Shown: piece by piece, positions 32,101-47,100 of the stretch
Numbering within the stretch: position 1 is the stretch's first letter
How the letters are laid out: each line of letters opens with the position of its first letter
Origin: Tubulanus polymorphus
Lineage: Eukaryota; Nemertea; Palaeonemertea; Tubulaniformes; Tubulanidae
Direction: 5' to 3'
DNA length: 64,000 nt
Assembly: GCF_964204645.1 (NCBI RefSeq)
Contig: NC_134027.1
Span: 2,530,485-2,594,484, forward strand
Notes under the pieces: generated by a model
What the model was told of the DNA's origin: nothing
The model's database searches: none
Seen by the model: only the letters and a program-made list of their open reading frames with translations
Made by a program: the position numbers and the translations under genes

Positions 32101-35100
32101 CATTTAAAACGTGACTAGCATTACGACTGACTGAGTTCTAATGAATAGCTGTGAATGAAGCTGGTAACAGTGTAATTGTCTTACAAACACCCATCCCTTA
32201 TACCGCAGTCTTATTAGCAGAAATAAAGACTTGTAACCGGTAGAAAACTATTCATCAGAAAATGATCTATTTCCTGACCACCTAGGCAGAATAATCAACT
32301 ATCAAATGATCATTAAATGTTGTCTTAAGTTGCCTCAAATTGTCTTGTTGTTTCGTTAAAAATAGCTAAAACCATGTTTCTAACATCGCTGGTTTAGTTT
32401 ACCATATAGAATTCTCTCTTTGAGAGAAAAACATTTTCATTTCATGATACATTCATAAAGCCGAACGTATAATTAAGCAGAAGAATTTTTAAGCTTTGAT
32501 GAAAGAAAGTGAAATTTATAGCTTTGTACTAACGTCACACGGCACAGCCAGCTGATTGGATACTAGCATCCCCCTGTAGTCAGATAGCAGTACTAACTAC
32601 AACCAACCAGCTCGCTCTAACTGTTCACAGAATGTGAAAGTTACTGGTCTGAATAACCAGCAAAACTCCTGCAAACAGTTTAATGAGACAGGATTTAAAA
32701 ATGTAGAAGACAATTTGCGAAATTAGATGGAAATTGTGATATAACTAACTAAAGGTAAGATAAATTTGTCATTGTGTAATGATGGATTAAGTCGCTTATC
32801 GATAAAACCACGTCTAATAGTTGGAAGTCACGAGCTTAAGTTGTCAAATAAAAAAGAATCAGAGCCAAAATATTGCATTCACCAATTCATCGCGACGAGA
32901 TCAATTTACGTAGTAAAATAATATTGATAAAATGGCTTATTACCGTTTAGGATATTGTTGAAAAGCCTTAAAAATCCGATGTATTTGTGCAGCGAAAAAG
33001 ACTCGCAGTATGCGAAATATAAGTGTTTATTTTAGAGTATCTGTTTACAAACGAGGGAACGTATTTAAAATGCAATTATCTCGCTATTAGTGCGGATTGC
33101 GTGCAGTATTAATCACTCTCTAAATCAAACAATTCAATCTACATCAAAATCGTGAAGGAGATAAAACTAATGAAATTCATGCGTATTCCGACGGTAACAA
33201 ACGACACAAAAGCAAAGATAAAATTGCTTTCAAAACGCGACAGTAATATCAATTCTATCTTTCGAAATGATGAAACATTTTTGCTTTTATCATCATGCCA
33301 GAATAGCTCGACATTTCATCGGACTCATCATCCACAGGATAATTACTGTGAAGATATCACTGGAAAAATACCACAAACGCGACTTCAATTGTGTCCTCGA
33401 TTATCGCGTTATATTTGTTAAAAACCTAAAACAAATACGAAGATTAGATTCGGCATCTGACGAGTGACTCATTTTAAACTGGCAAATATTTTCAAAATGA
33501 TAATACCGTTTGATTTTGATAAGGGAGGCAAATACGTTTATTTTGACGGAAAACATTTTCGGTTTTTTCCCGAACAACAACGCGTTTCTTGTTACATACA
33601 GCCAGAAGTCACCAGTTTCATGATAACACATCGAGCCTTACAATTATTACGAATTTATGCCGTTGCTTTCAACTTCAAACTACTGACTTTTATGACGTTG
33701 ATATTTCAAGACTTTCATCGCAGGTACATAATTATTCGCGTTAATGAGTAAACCTTTGTAGAAATGAACACTCATTAAGCCACTCTCGAGAGAAACATAA
33801 TATCAAGCCTTCAGTCAGACGTACAGTGGCATCATTTTTTACAAACCAGATAAAAAACACTTCTCTCCACATGAAAGGAAACGTTTATAAGAATATTTGG
33901 CTAAATTAGTGGATGTCACGACGAGGTGGTGGCTTTTTCATTCGGTCATACTCGCGTAATTATATAAATGGATCTGTGACAACTTTTTGGAAAGGATCCA
34001 ATCTAAAGACCGTCGAGTCAGTCGGTTGATTAGTCGACTGCCTCCAGTCAGTGACTGAATATCACGACTATCGTTCCAACGATGAAAACACCAACTATGA
34101 GATGTTGTAGCCGCGCATCTTTGCAAATTGTCACAACTTTGACTGCGACGACGACGGAGCTGGTTTCTAGTGTCTGGTGTATGTGTTCAGTCACTACTGC
34201 GGCGAAGATGACACAAAACACAGCCAGAAAATATGTGACGAGGAAAAATATTCACAGTGGCTTCTCGAATGCCGTCAATTATACTGACTCGAAAATAACC
34301 AGCACAATTTGGCAGAAGTGCGCAATAAATGATCTGAAATCACAAATAATTGTTATTGCCATATTTCATCATCCTAAAAGTTTACACTACTAGAGATTGT
34401 GGAAACAAAACTCCTTTATTTCTGCAAACCGCTGTAGTTTGAAATCCTCTGTTCCCTCTCTGCAATAGACAATGGTAAACAAAGTATCGAAAAACGGTGA
34501 CGCTCGATTGAGCTCGGAATTGATCGATTTCGAGACAGCGGGATAATTTATTGAAATCGATATCGTCCTATATGTCTGGTGTCTCTTATTGACATATATC
34601 TACCCATAAACTACGCAATAAGAACCACCACGCTCGGTCAAGTATGAAAGTGAGCAGTTTCTAGAAATGATAATAGATAGGACAGGAAGAAGAATTCTAC
34701 CCGGTACGTGCTCTCCTGGTGCTCTAATTCTGAACTAATACTAGATATCAAAGTAAAGCTAGAAACTACTGTCAAGACGCGATAGTCATTATCTTCTCTG
34801 CTAGTGATTGCCTTTACTTAGGTATGATAGGAATTATCGGGTAGTCCATTGAGATGTTGTTTGAGGATGAAATGATAAATCACTTCAAAAACGAACTAAT
34901 CGCAAAGTCGGCTAATTTCAGTTGTAACAGCACTAGAGAGAAACCTGTAAATAGTGTAGTATTTTGTATCATCAATCACCGTTACATAACAGATACAATC
35001 ACAAACATCAGACAAAAACAATTTGAACAATGTTCAACATGAAGTTAACGCCTTAGAGATTGAACGGATGTACACGAGCAGTTTATGAAACCTTCTAATG

Positions 35101-38100
35101 TATCCTGTTCTACTGAGGATCAGAAATTGTCCACACCTACATTGAAATACAAGGAAAAATTAATCGAAATGATACCAGGACTCTAAGAGTGCCAGTGTAA
35201 CAAGACTGCAGTTGACGGCATTCAGATCTCAATGGTCACTGGTAAGCTGCTACATATATCGACGAATTAATTTAATTTGATTTGATTTAATTGAAGACAG
35301 CCTGTGTCTAGCCCGAATTTTGATGATACATAATGCGCACATCCACTCATTAATCAAACTACACAAATGTTATTGTTATATTCAAAGGCCAATTTTGACG
35401 ATGTAGCGCATATCGACTATACCCCTTAAGTGACGAATAGTAGTTATCAATATTTTTAATGGTCTTTTGGCGTCAAAGATCTAGACGAATTTTTTTCCTG
35501 AACAAGTAATCAACGAAGGCTCCTGAAGGCCAGTGTAACAATAAGTTAGAGGAATGAATGATAAGTGTACTGCATCCTTCCTGATTCAGAACTCATTTTG
35601 AATTTACTTATCAATCTACTTATCAATCTATCTAATCAGAATTTAACAAAAACTACTTCATGTGTGTGATGCGGCTGATAAAATTATAATCTAAGGTTAT
35701 TCACATCTCAAAGGAATTAAACTTCTCCATCTCAGAGGGAAAAAGTTCCGCAAAATTAACCGCGCAACATTCTCAATAGAGATCACACAGCACTATAGAA
35801 TGTGAAGATATTTCCCTTCGGATTTGGTATTAGAAGCATTCGAAACAAACAATGAACTCCAGTACAAAACATGCATTCAACTAATTAATCAAATGTACAT
35901 TCATGTTTTTAAAACTTGAATATTTCCGAGTTCAGACGTTTTTTAAACCAATTCCAAAGTATCGTATACAGACATAAATTGGATTGGACTTTTTGACAGG
36001 GACCAAATTTGGTACGACTTACGATGTCAGATGCCAAATTTGACTCGTATCTGATCCTGGCCAGTTTGACCCGGGGCAAATCTTTGTCGCGACAAATGTC
36101 ACTGTTTTTTCAAAAATTCAATTCGTTTGGAAACTTTGTACAAAGTACATTATACAAAGAAATGTATTTCGAAAAAAACCTAACATCTACAAAATATGTA
36201 ACGATGAGTTTTGAATTGTGAGTTTCACGTCGATGTAGCTGAAACATATGAGTGATTATCATGAAATGACCAGGTACGGGTTTAAGCTGCTACGATGAGC
36301 CGTATATTTGATTTGGCGCCGACATTGATCGATGTAATATAAAACTAGGTGTTAGTGAGACTGGAGACATTGATGAAGATGAAGACAACATCCGTTTGAA
36401 TTAATAGAGGATTTCGGCAAACAGATTATTGTTTGATGATTTTAGTTTGCGCCGAGCGCGCTCGTGTCTCTGGTCTGTATAGCATAAAAAACAACGATAA
36501 GAACTGGTAAAAAATATAAGTTGCACGCAGGAACTCCTGACACTAAGCTGCTGCTCACGAATGCAGATTTTTCACGATAGGAAATTGTCTTAACAACCAG
36601 CAAGCCGGTGATGTAAATGTTTAAACGAAAAGTCAGGATATTAGGCGCACTCAAATTTCTGAGAAAACACTGGTTTTCGTGATCTGAATTAAATGTGAGC
36701 CATCAGGAAAATCATACACTTTAACACAAAATCCATACAGATATTATGAAGAGTCCATCTAAACGTTTAACCGCTGCTTCATCGCAAAACTCACTACGTT
36801 AAAGAATTGAGAATGATACATCGTACCACGAAGCATGTGAAAATTGATACGAAGCGAAAAGTGGTCGCCGTTTCTCTCCAAGAAATCACCTCAACTATAA
36901 TAAAAGTTATGCACCAAAATGCTATTCACATCTAGACCGTTGTCACAGATGTCGATACTTTTTGCGTGATTTATATGCGAGAATGAGTACATTTCTATTG
37001 ATATTCGCTAAGAAATACTCAATACACCATCATCAAACTGGCGTTATCATCTAAATAATAAAACAGAGACCACTTGTACTGTGCACTCATAGACACTAAT
37101 CAAATACTGGTATAAATGTCCTCAGTGATACGTCCACTGGCTACTGTCGTAACTAATGCAATAAACTTAAAATATCAACTTGTATGTGGTTAGTTCGGAA
37201 CGACCGCACGACTCGTTGAGACTCGTAATGGTGAAATGACATGTTGGGAGGATTAGTAAAAATCTCTCCGAACAAACTTGTGTTTATAATTCCAGGGATT
37301 ATTTGACAAGTTGTGACCATCTTTTAACGTCATACGCGGTCACTCAACAACCATGAATCTATTGACAGATCACTTTATATTCTGTAGAAAACATATTGAA
37401 TAAGCAGTCAACAAACCACTCGTGGTAGCCGTCTACGGAAATGGTTTACTATGACTTCGCCGCGGCAAGTACTGAAAACGGGCATAAGACGAGGTGCGAG
37501 CGATGACTTTCACACGACGACGCAGTCGAGTTATCCGCAATATACTTGACTAAAACACATGACAAGTCGACTAGGGTACGTTATTAATGAAATACCTCAT
37601 ATTTATTCCATACAAACCTCGCCCTCGCAGTTCTCACTGATGTGTTCTTCACACTGAAGTAATTTATACATTGGAATTTTATGCACATCTGATTCCATGT
37701 ATTCATATTTTGCGACATCAGTTCATATTTTGGGACTGGAATTAGATTCATACATACATACACACATCGTCGTGAGTGATGCTAATAATTATGATTTGTA
37801 TTGTAAGATCCAAATACATCATCAATCAAACAATATACATCGTGTACATACATCACTGAGACACACGAGGAATATGAGAAACCAATAGAATAAACCATGG
37901 ACAGTTAACTTGATTGGGACGGTGCCGATGGAAAGAAGATCTAATCGTGTTGGTTGGCAGAACACGTCTAACTGACTACCTACACGTTCATTATACAACA
38001 TATGTGGGAAAGGAACCACTGATCAGTCATCCAATAACCATTAGCCTTGCAACTCCTGCTACTCCCAGCAATCGGCTGGATTTCTCATAGCTTACACGAT

Positions 38101-41100
38101 TCCATTTGAAAATCTTTCGGTTACGATCGCGCGAGCCATCACCGATTCATCACCGATTCGTCTCCGCGCGATTGCGGCTTATATTACAATTTTATTTCGG
38201 ATGAAATGAGTAAAGCCAATAGCACTTCATCTTCAGGTAATGTCGTTAGGTACATGAACACGCACACACCATTAATTCTATAACGGAACTTTTATTATCG
38301 AATTACTCGCAACTACTTCCTAGATATGGGATGACCCGTGAAATAAGGCTAGTGGACGGGCGAGGTGCGGGCGACGTAAGTTCATTAAAGCACCGCACTG
38401 GCTACCAGTCAACCCATTATCTTGGATTAGAATAGACAGTGTAATTTAAGCGTGAGGAAGCAGGGAATCGAGGAATCTAATGATGCAGTACTGTGTTTAT
38501 ACGTTGACCGTTCACTTCTCTCACATTATGAAACGCCATCTTTTCATTAAGTCGCAGTAATACGTGGTCGGAATTCTACCGACGATCAAACGGTCATTTC
38601 TAAAGATTATACTCTTCTCGACCCCATCAGTGAAAACCAATGGTCATAACAGTGTAACGAGGGTCTGGGGAGACAGTGCGCGCAACACAATTCATTCAAA
38701 TGCGAGAGAATCAAATTCATCTCGCGATCAGAAATTCAGTTCCCCTGATGAACGTACAACAGAATCATCAATTAAAGCCATCTTGATTGTGATGTCGCTA
38801 ATTTCTGGATCTGGTGTTGAGTCTATAAACAAATCATTTCATTAACAGTTGTATGAATTGATTCATATATTTATATTCATGTTCTGAAGTTCAAGCAATT
38901 TAAAAGTCTAGACGCAAATTACATCATGATATGGAGGATTCTCTAAGGTTTCATATATAAATGAATCAAATGAAACCAAATGGAAGCTGTGTTGTCAATT
39001 CATTAGTTTGTCCTGATATTAGGATACAATCATTTCACTGGTTACATTAATGCATGATGGAATAACATTGAAGATAGAACTGGTTGACATGATGAATATC
39101 ACAGATTAAACTGATCAAATTACATTGATTGATTTCTTCACACCGTTTCCCTTCATCAGTGCAGATAGTTATCATCATGAATAATATTCATACACATATC
39201 TGTTTTAGTAAAAAATTGTAGTTTTGGTTTGAGCAAATATAAAAGCTGATTCAATATACTTAAACAGTTCATTAAGTTCACTGTAGTACAAACATATTTA
39301 TATCATATTCAAGCACAGCGTTTATAAGTTTCAAGGTGTCACCAATTGAAGTTAGAAAAGACAACTCATTATATACTTCAACTTAAGCATTTTTTGTTGG
39401 AATTCATCATCAGCAACTTTTATTGGGAACGAATAATCCAAACACATAATCATAGTTTATTGACAACGGTAGCATTGCCTTTAGCTTAAAGGAAAACACA
39501 GGAAAACTCTAGACCACGGCAGGTGCTCATGACAGGTTTTCACCATGATATAATGTTTAATTTTAGCGAGCGCTCGGAAGTCTTCAATGATGCATAATGC
39601 ATCCATTTCAAAAAGCCGCTATATTGAATATTCAGTAGAATCTGTAAATTGTGCGCTTGTCTATTTCAGATAACCGTGAAAAGGTCAATCGTTGATTTAG
39701 AGAAGTTGGATAGAGCGAACTGAAGCGAGATGGAGGTTCCGAGAAATCTCGAAACAACCGACGATGTCAACTATCGGCGCAACACGACTTCATTCTCTAT
39801 AACTATATCGGCATAATACACAGGACGAACACGATGTGACCGTAAAATACCAAACAGATAAACATGGCGTATTCAAATTACGATTATTCGAATTCAACTG
39901 TGGAATTAAATGTTAATGTCAGTAACCACACAGAAGCATCTGTCGGCGACGCAGGATTTCATTTACCAAAGTGGTTCCCGTTGTGTAGTTTTCTCATAGA
40001 TGTTGTCATCGTCGGAGTGCTTATACTCATAGGATTCATCGGTAATACGCTTTCATTTATAGTTCTTCATAAAGACAAGAACTGGTCAACGACGCATTTT
40101 CTACTACAATGTTTGTCAATCGCCGATACTCTGTTTCTCGTCGGGTGTTTGTTGCTGCAAACATTTCATTCCATTTACCCGTACACGAAAACGTTCGAAA
40201 TCTACAACAACAACATATTTCCGCGTATGTTCAAATATCTGTGGCCGTGCGGATTAACGGTGCAAACGGCTCGTAACTGGATTACCGTAACGGTCACCGT
40301 CGATCGGTACATCGCCGTACGGTTTCCATTACGAGCGAACAGAGTGTGCACCGTCAAAAACATGCGCATCGTCATTTTCTTCGTGCTTTGTTTCGCGATA
40401 TTATTCAACGTGCCGAGATATTTCGAAACGACGTCGGTCGAGTTTCTCGACGCGGAGACTAATATCACGACCGTACAAATCAGACAAACATCGCTTCACG
40501 TTAACGATGTATATAGCACCGTTTATGGAATAGTATTATATTTTATATTCATCGCTATCGGGCCGTTGTTGATGCTCAGCGTATTAAACATCAATTTGAT
40601 GATAATCGTACGCAAGTCGAATTTGGAACGAGCGCGCATGGCGCAATGTCGTAACCAACAACAGAAAACGGACGTAAATCGAATGCTTCTGTCTGTAATA
40701 AGTGTATTCATAATCTGTGAAACCCCTGCCGTTGTCTACCAAATATTACTTATGTCTAAAGAACCGATAGCCAGCGCTATAATGCCCTTCACGAACATGC
40801 TAGTTACACTTAATTCATCCGTGAATTTCTTTATATACTGCCTCGCCGGGCAGAAGTTCCGCAAAATATTGCGTAACATCTGCTGCGGGCATCGTCGCCG
40901 TCGGCGATGGGAGAAACTTAGTAGAAACGGCGAACTGGAAAAAAACCCGTCAACCACGATCAGTCTGATGTCGACAACAAGATCGCACAGCGCAAAGGTA
41001 TGGTAATACAGAGCTACCGTGCGAAACGTTGTGAAACATTAACCACACGGGTATGACACCCCGCTGATCGGTTATTAAATCTTGTTGTCATTTTAATGGT

Positions 41101-44100
41101 ATGAGTTCGATGGTAAATGACGGTGTGCGAGATATGAACTGTATGTAATGGTCAAACTCCGTCGTTATTGGATAAGTCGTCCCGACACTTAAGTTGTCAC
41201 TACGATAGTACTTATTTGTATTTCCAATTCAATTTATGAAGCTTATGTCGACTCATAATTACGATGCCAGCTACGACGACTAACGCCCAATGAACACGAA
41301 ACAGTGAAACATGGAAACAGGAGACAGAAACATGTGTCTGAATGTTTCCCTATGTTGCGTGCATTGGGCTTTAATGCGAGTTTGACTCGGACCTAACGTT
41401 GTGAACATGTCTTTGGACCTATCAGTATCCTCTTCCTATCTGTCATTTCTTTCAAACAAATCTTCGGATATCTATCATAAAACTACAACAACTAATGATT
41501 TGAAATGGTACTGTATTTTTCTTCAGTTTTGACTATTTTATCGAGCACACCAGTATGAGTAGTATGTACCTTTCAACCAAGCTCCATTCGATTTAATTTG
41601 TGCGTATCGAATTCGAAAGCGCATTAGAAGAATAGATCAGAATTAGCTTGGTTGTCGGGTAATTTATGTGTTGTTTTGCACATAAGTGGTTTGATCTTAT
41701 CTCTTTTACGTCGGCTGATCGTGAGAATGAAACTAATATTCAAATTATTCTGTGTAATATTGTTGATGATATTTTTTGTATAAAAAAAGGTGTTTCTACG
41801 TACAATAAACCAGGCTTCTCTAAGGCCTACGGTAAACCATACATATAAGAGTAACATCCAGTTTTATCAAGTGCAAAAATTTGAGAGGTTTTGTTCGCAG
41901 AGAAGATAGATATATTCAATAATACGAATTTAAATGATTTCATCTCGGTTACCAGAAAAAATCTCAAACGACACGTATTAAGGCAGGCATAGGTCGAGCA
42001 CAAAGGATCGGTTGCAACTGGTCACAAATGGGCGTAAACAGTGTGTGAGTACGGTGTATGTCTTGCAAATGAAAGGAATGGTCATCACGTGTTTCAATTC
42101 ACGTGCGTCTCATTACGGTTAGCCTCACTGTCACCTCGCAGGTCTTTCCAATGAAATCATGGCTGGTGGTTTCAGGGAACCAGTTTCTGGCAGCCGCAAC
42201 GCTGACCTATGCCTGCCTAGACGCGGTCTTTTTTTGTAGAAAACTTGAAGAACAACTATGTAGTTCGTTCGGTCCACCAGGGTTTACAGAGGGATTCAAA
42301 ACCTGTGAATAGATTCCGATAGACAGGCCTCTAGCGTAATGTGACAAATTCAATAACTCACGGCAAATGAGTTTTAAATTTTAGGCTATCAGCGTCTCTT
42401 AAATGGAAATGTGCTTTTAGGTTTCTTTTCATCTGGAGTCAAAAGCGATTCTCGATGGTTTCCCAATATTCACCGTATAAGTTCTTTATGGCAATCGTAT
42501 CCGATAATTGAATTTCCCTTCCGGCAAAAAGCCAGATTTCAGATGATTGAAACAGGTAGATCTCTAAATAAATTCTACAATATACAGTATTTTAACGTCG
42601 TTACGAATGACGTTACCCTCCTAAACTATCAAAACGCCGCGAAACTAATTCGTGAGAATTTCTCCTGCTGCGAGCATCTGCCCGGGATATGATTGAGACT
42701 CCTCAGGTATGTCTCGTTCGAACCTGTCAATATAAACCAACAAACGTCAACTGACAAAGAAACTGCTATTCAATTTTGCCGTTCGATGTATTTATGGAAT
42801 GCGCCACCTCGAGATTTTTTTCTATTAAATCTGAATCTAACGATGACTGTAAAAGTTACGTACTTTAACAAAATAATGTTAAATCGATCTCTCTGTTAAA
42901 AGTTTTGTTAACTATAAACGGAATAAAGTATGTTGAAAGTTGTTGTAAGATTCTGATTGTTGTTTCATTCAGAGATTGATTGGCATTTGACCCAGAACGT
43001 AACACCCGAGAAAAACTGTTTTTAATAAGCTAATCGTTAAGATTCGCTCGGCGAGGAAACAGTTGTCAGATTCGGTGGCAAATTCTTCGCATATCGACGT
43101 CACTGATTATTACATCAAAAATACATCAAAGATGTCTTTGAGCTATTGATGTACATCAGAATTTAGACACGTTTCAAGGCAGACTTTGAAGTGGCGAAGT
43201 CAAGGAATCAACTCGACGTATTAACGCGTTGTGGAAGGCTAAATTTTTACGTACAAATCAAAGGCAGTTATAAAACGTCTGTATCTTCAGAGATCGGCTT
43301 AAAAACATCAAAAACAATATTTAATTCGGTCTATACTAATGATTTAAGAGGAATTAAAGAGATTAAAACTAGCGATTCAAGTTCACGTTCAAAGCTTTTA
43401 TAATATCAAACAAAATCAGCGTAACCGGCTTAAACTAATGATTCATACAAGAATTCCTCACAACTCCACATTTACATAACATATTCATACGGTTGGTTTT
43501 CTATCTACCGGGTTAAAATATTCCTCACTACATTCACTGGCTTTATAGGGTTTCACATCAATAATTCATATTTCTTTGAAATCACAATAAAGAGAAATAA
43601 GGAGAGTGATGAGTGAGGCTGTAGTGTGGTCAATGAGTTTGAATTATGGAACGAAGCCAAGCGTGATCCAGACATTTTTTGAACATCATCAATCGAGCAG
43701 TTGCGATTCAGAACCGCGTCGCTTCAAAGAACCGCTTACGATTCTCTGATTCTCTGTACGAAAAAAAAATCCGATCCAGTGAAAGCGCTGTTTATTCAGA
43801 CACTGCTACATCAATATACCATGACAATCGTACAATAAAGATTGTCCGATTTCTAATCTCGCTAATAAGATGGAAACGATCTGGGAAATTGAGAAAGTTC
43901 TAGTCGGACGTTATCTTATAAGGGTGTTCGCTCGACCATTCTGTCAATACTTATCTTTATAATGGTTTCATATGAAATACACAGGAAACTGCGCAGGATA
44001 TGACGCACAACAGAAGGAAATTAACATAACCAACGTGTCGTTCAATCGACTGCAACATCGAACAAATAGTCGATAATTCGATACATTTTTCCGACGCGCG

Positions 44101-47100
44101 TTCAATTATCAAGTGGTTGATTTTCATGCTTCCGCAAACCAGCCACAATCCGACTGTCGCTGAAATGCAATTATATCTGCGCGATACGAAACTCTGCGAC
44201 AATCCGGTGGCGTAAATTCGGCCTCGGAGGCCGATATTTCACCGACTAAATCATTTCCACGATTCTTCAGTGACTACTAATGATTCTCAGTTAGTTTCGG
44301 TCAATAATTGCGCAGCGCGATCCGTCGTTCAAATTTCACCGTATGCCCGACACACCACAGCGCCGGTATACCGGTTTAAAGATATCACGGTTCTTACGGG
44401 TTTCAGTAATTTCATTTTACATAACTTTTTCATACCTGGATTATGAATTTTCCATGCCCCTAAGCCACCGTAGAATAGGCAATGTAAGCCTGTTCAAAAT
44501 AAATAAGTTTTAATTATCAATATTACCAAAAATTCATAAAGAACTTTTTTTTATATCAATGAAAAAGTGTTTTCACATAAAGTTTGTAATCAATAATGTG
44601 TACATTTAGGCCTATAGCCTAAAATTCAAAAAAGGAAAATTTCATTTCTAGGCCATTTTCTGATTTTCCATACCTTTCCATAGCTACAGAGAAAAAAAAA
44701 CAAAACTTTCATAGTTTTTCAAGGGCCTGGAAAGAGATTCAAATTTTCTAAAAATTTGGAAAACTTTCCGAAACCTGTAGAATCCTGGCTAGCAATTAAG
44801 GACGAAACTTTGAGCGCAGGCGTTATCACGCTGAAGCACTATAATTACGAGTTAATTTAAGTTAGGGGTTTGAATGATCTATAAGAGTGAAAGCTTTCAT
44901 GTAGCCTAATAAAAGAAAAAAAAAACATTTCCTTCTTAAAGAAGAAATAATGTCACAGGATATTAACACACGCAACATACAGCGAACAATTCACAATTGA
45001 TCATAGGAAAATATTAGGGAACGTTTATCCTGCACAAGCATTGACTTCGAAATCATACTTCCTTCCGGTGTTAATGGTATAGACACAATATCATACGTTT
45101 ATTCCCGAAAGATCGCGTGAAAATGTGTCGGTAACACAAGAAAGCTTTTATAACGTCACAAATAATAAATATAATGACACACGCAGTCAGTGAAACTGGA
45201 CACAATTACATCATATCGGACTGAGAGTCATGAAAAATGTGAAAAGAGTTTCATCGAAAGACCTAGCACCTGATACAATCACGATAATGAGTGTAGAACG
45301 ATTTCTTTTGAAGGGTCTGTATCGATCAACCAATGTGTGCCTTCGATGAGGACCACGCAATCATACTGTCACAATCAAAGACTCCACTTATGGCCACCAG
45401 GTGCCACTGGTCATTTGATGGTCATCTGCACTTCAATTTCTTCTACACTACGAATCAAGTCAATCGATTATCCATGGAAACTAGATGAAACACAAAAACT
45501 TAGATAATTGAATGTTATATCCTCTAGGCGACTTGTAAGGCATTTGGAATCGGGAGCCTAAAAATTCAGTTGAAGATAATTGAATATGAATTATTCTTAA
45601 AAAATGTATGACCAAATTTTTTCTTTGTTGAGGTAGTCAAAATTGGAACCTGGATTCATCGTCCTTGGCACTAAGTACCGACACGAGATCCAGCATCCAA
45701 CTGAAAATCTCATCTACTCGCGAATTCTTAGTTCTTACTTCGACCAAACAAAACAATTTCACCGACAATACTGCCATCAGATATATCCACCACACAAACA
45801 CTATGAGTTCTTCCGGGAATTTTGACCTGTGTTGATTTCTCTACAACTTTGAAGCTGTGTTTATCGAATTGCGATGTCGCTGATGTGCCGCGTACATGAC
45901 TTCTTCCATTCATACTTACCTCAAAGGTAAGACAAAATGAGATTAGCGATTCTACTACAACGCGAAATCGACGTCTGCATACGAATTGTGACAACACTGT
46001 TAGCAATCAATCTGCATCAATTACCGGCTAAATCTAAAAATCGCTAAAGTCATGACCTTAATCAAAAAGTCGTTAAAATCTCGTAATCTAATAACGCTCA
46101 AAGTTGCAGTTTACTCTCGAGGTATTTCATGACTTAATGGTGAATTAATAATTGCTAGTTTGCTACGAGGAATACGAACTACGTGAAGGAATGAGCGAAG
46201 GTGAATTCAATGTTGTTCTCGAGCAACAACACGTGAAAGTTGATGACGAAACTCGAGCATCGCAAAGTCTCAGGAGAACAATCTCGAGTAAAATTAAACT
46301 CATAAACCCCGAGCGAATAATCGTATCATCAAGATTTATGCTTATGATCAATTTTATGATAATGCAAGTGTCCTTTGCTGCTTCCTCAGTTCCTGATCAT
46401 CTTATTAAGTAGACAACTTGAAAATAGAAATTCCGACAACAGCCCGACATTGTTCATTAAACAGTCGGCTTCCGGGAGAAGTCGTAAATTGATCTACAGC
46501 TGATTGTAAATATGAAAGCATGGGATGATCTGAGATTTCCAACAGCAGCACATAGCTGCATCCTAAAACTTTGTGCTACAATCCATCAGAGCGTCCAAGG
46601 TTAAAGCCAATCACGCCTGCGTAGTTAGACCCGACCAGGAATAATGTTAATCACTGCGGTATCAGAAACAATTTGACGGAGGTTAAAAAATAAGTGTCTC
46701 GCATATACGCGGAAATTGAATGAGGGTGTCTGAAAGAACCAGTGTTAAGCCAGGCACTTAAATCTCAATCAGTGACATGGAAACCGACAAACTCGATATA
46801 GCCCACACATCATTCAATTTCTCAAAATTGCCTACGACGGAATCATATTTGCCGAATGCCTGGAAATCGTAGCTTTGTGATCTAATATTCATACATTTTT
46901 GGTCATCTGTAGTCAATAGATGTATCACACGTATGCAGTGCGTGATGACAAAAAAATTTGTCACAGACATTCCTCTGGCGGTACCGGACATTAATCATAG
47001 CAAATGAGCGAGCTTTACGTTGTCATCGGTGTATCGAAATGCAGGTCTATTTAATGCCTCGGTGATTTTCACTGATCACTGAAAAACGCATGCAATTTCT

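Noticed and set aside
34082-34393. 103-codon plus-strand ORF in the giant intron
   Set aside because: Thr/Ser-rich with no domain. The minus strand of the same place gives an equally open hydrophobic frame, so neither can be supported as a gene.
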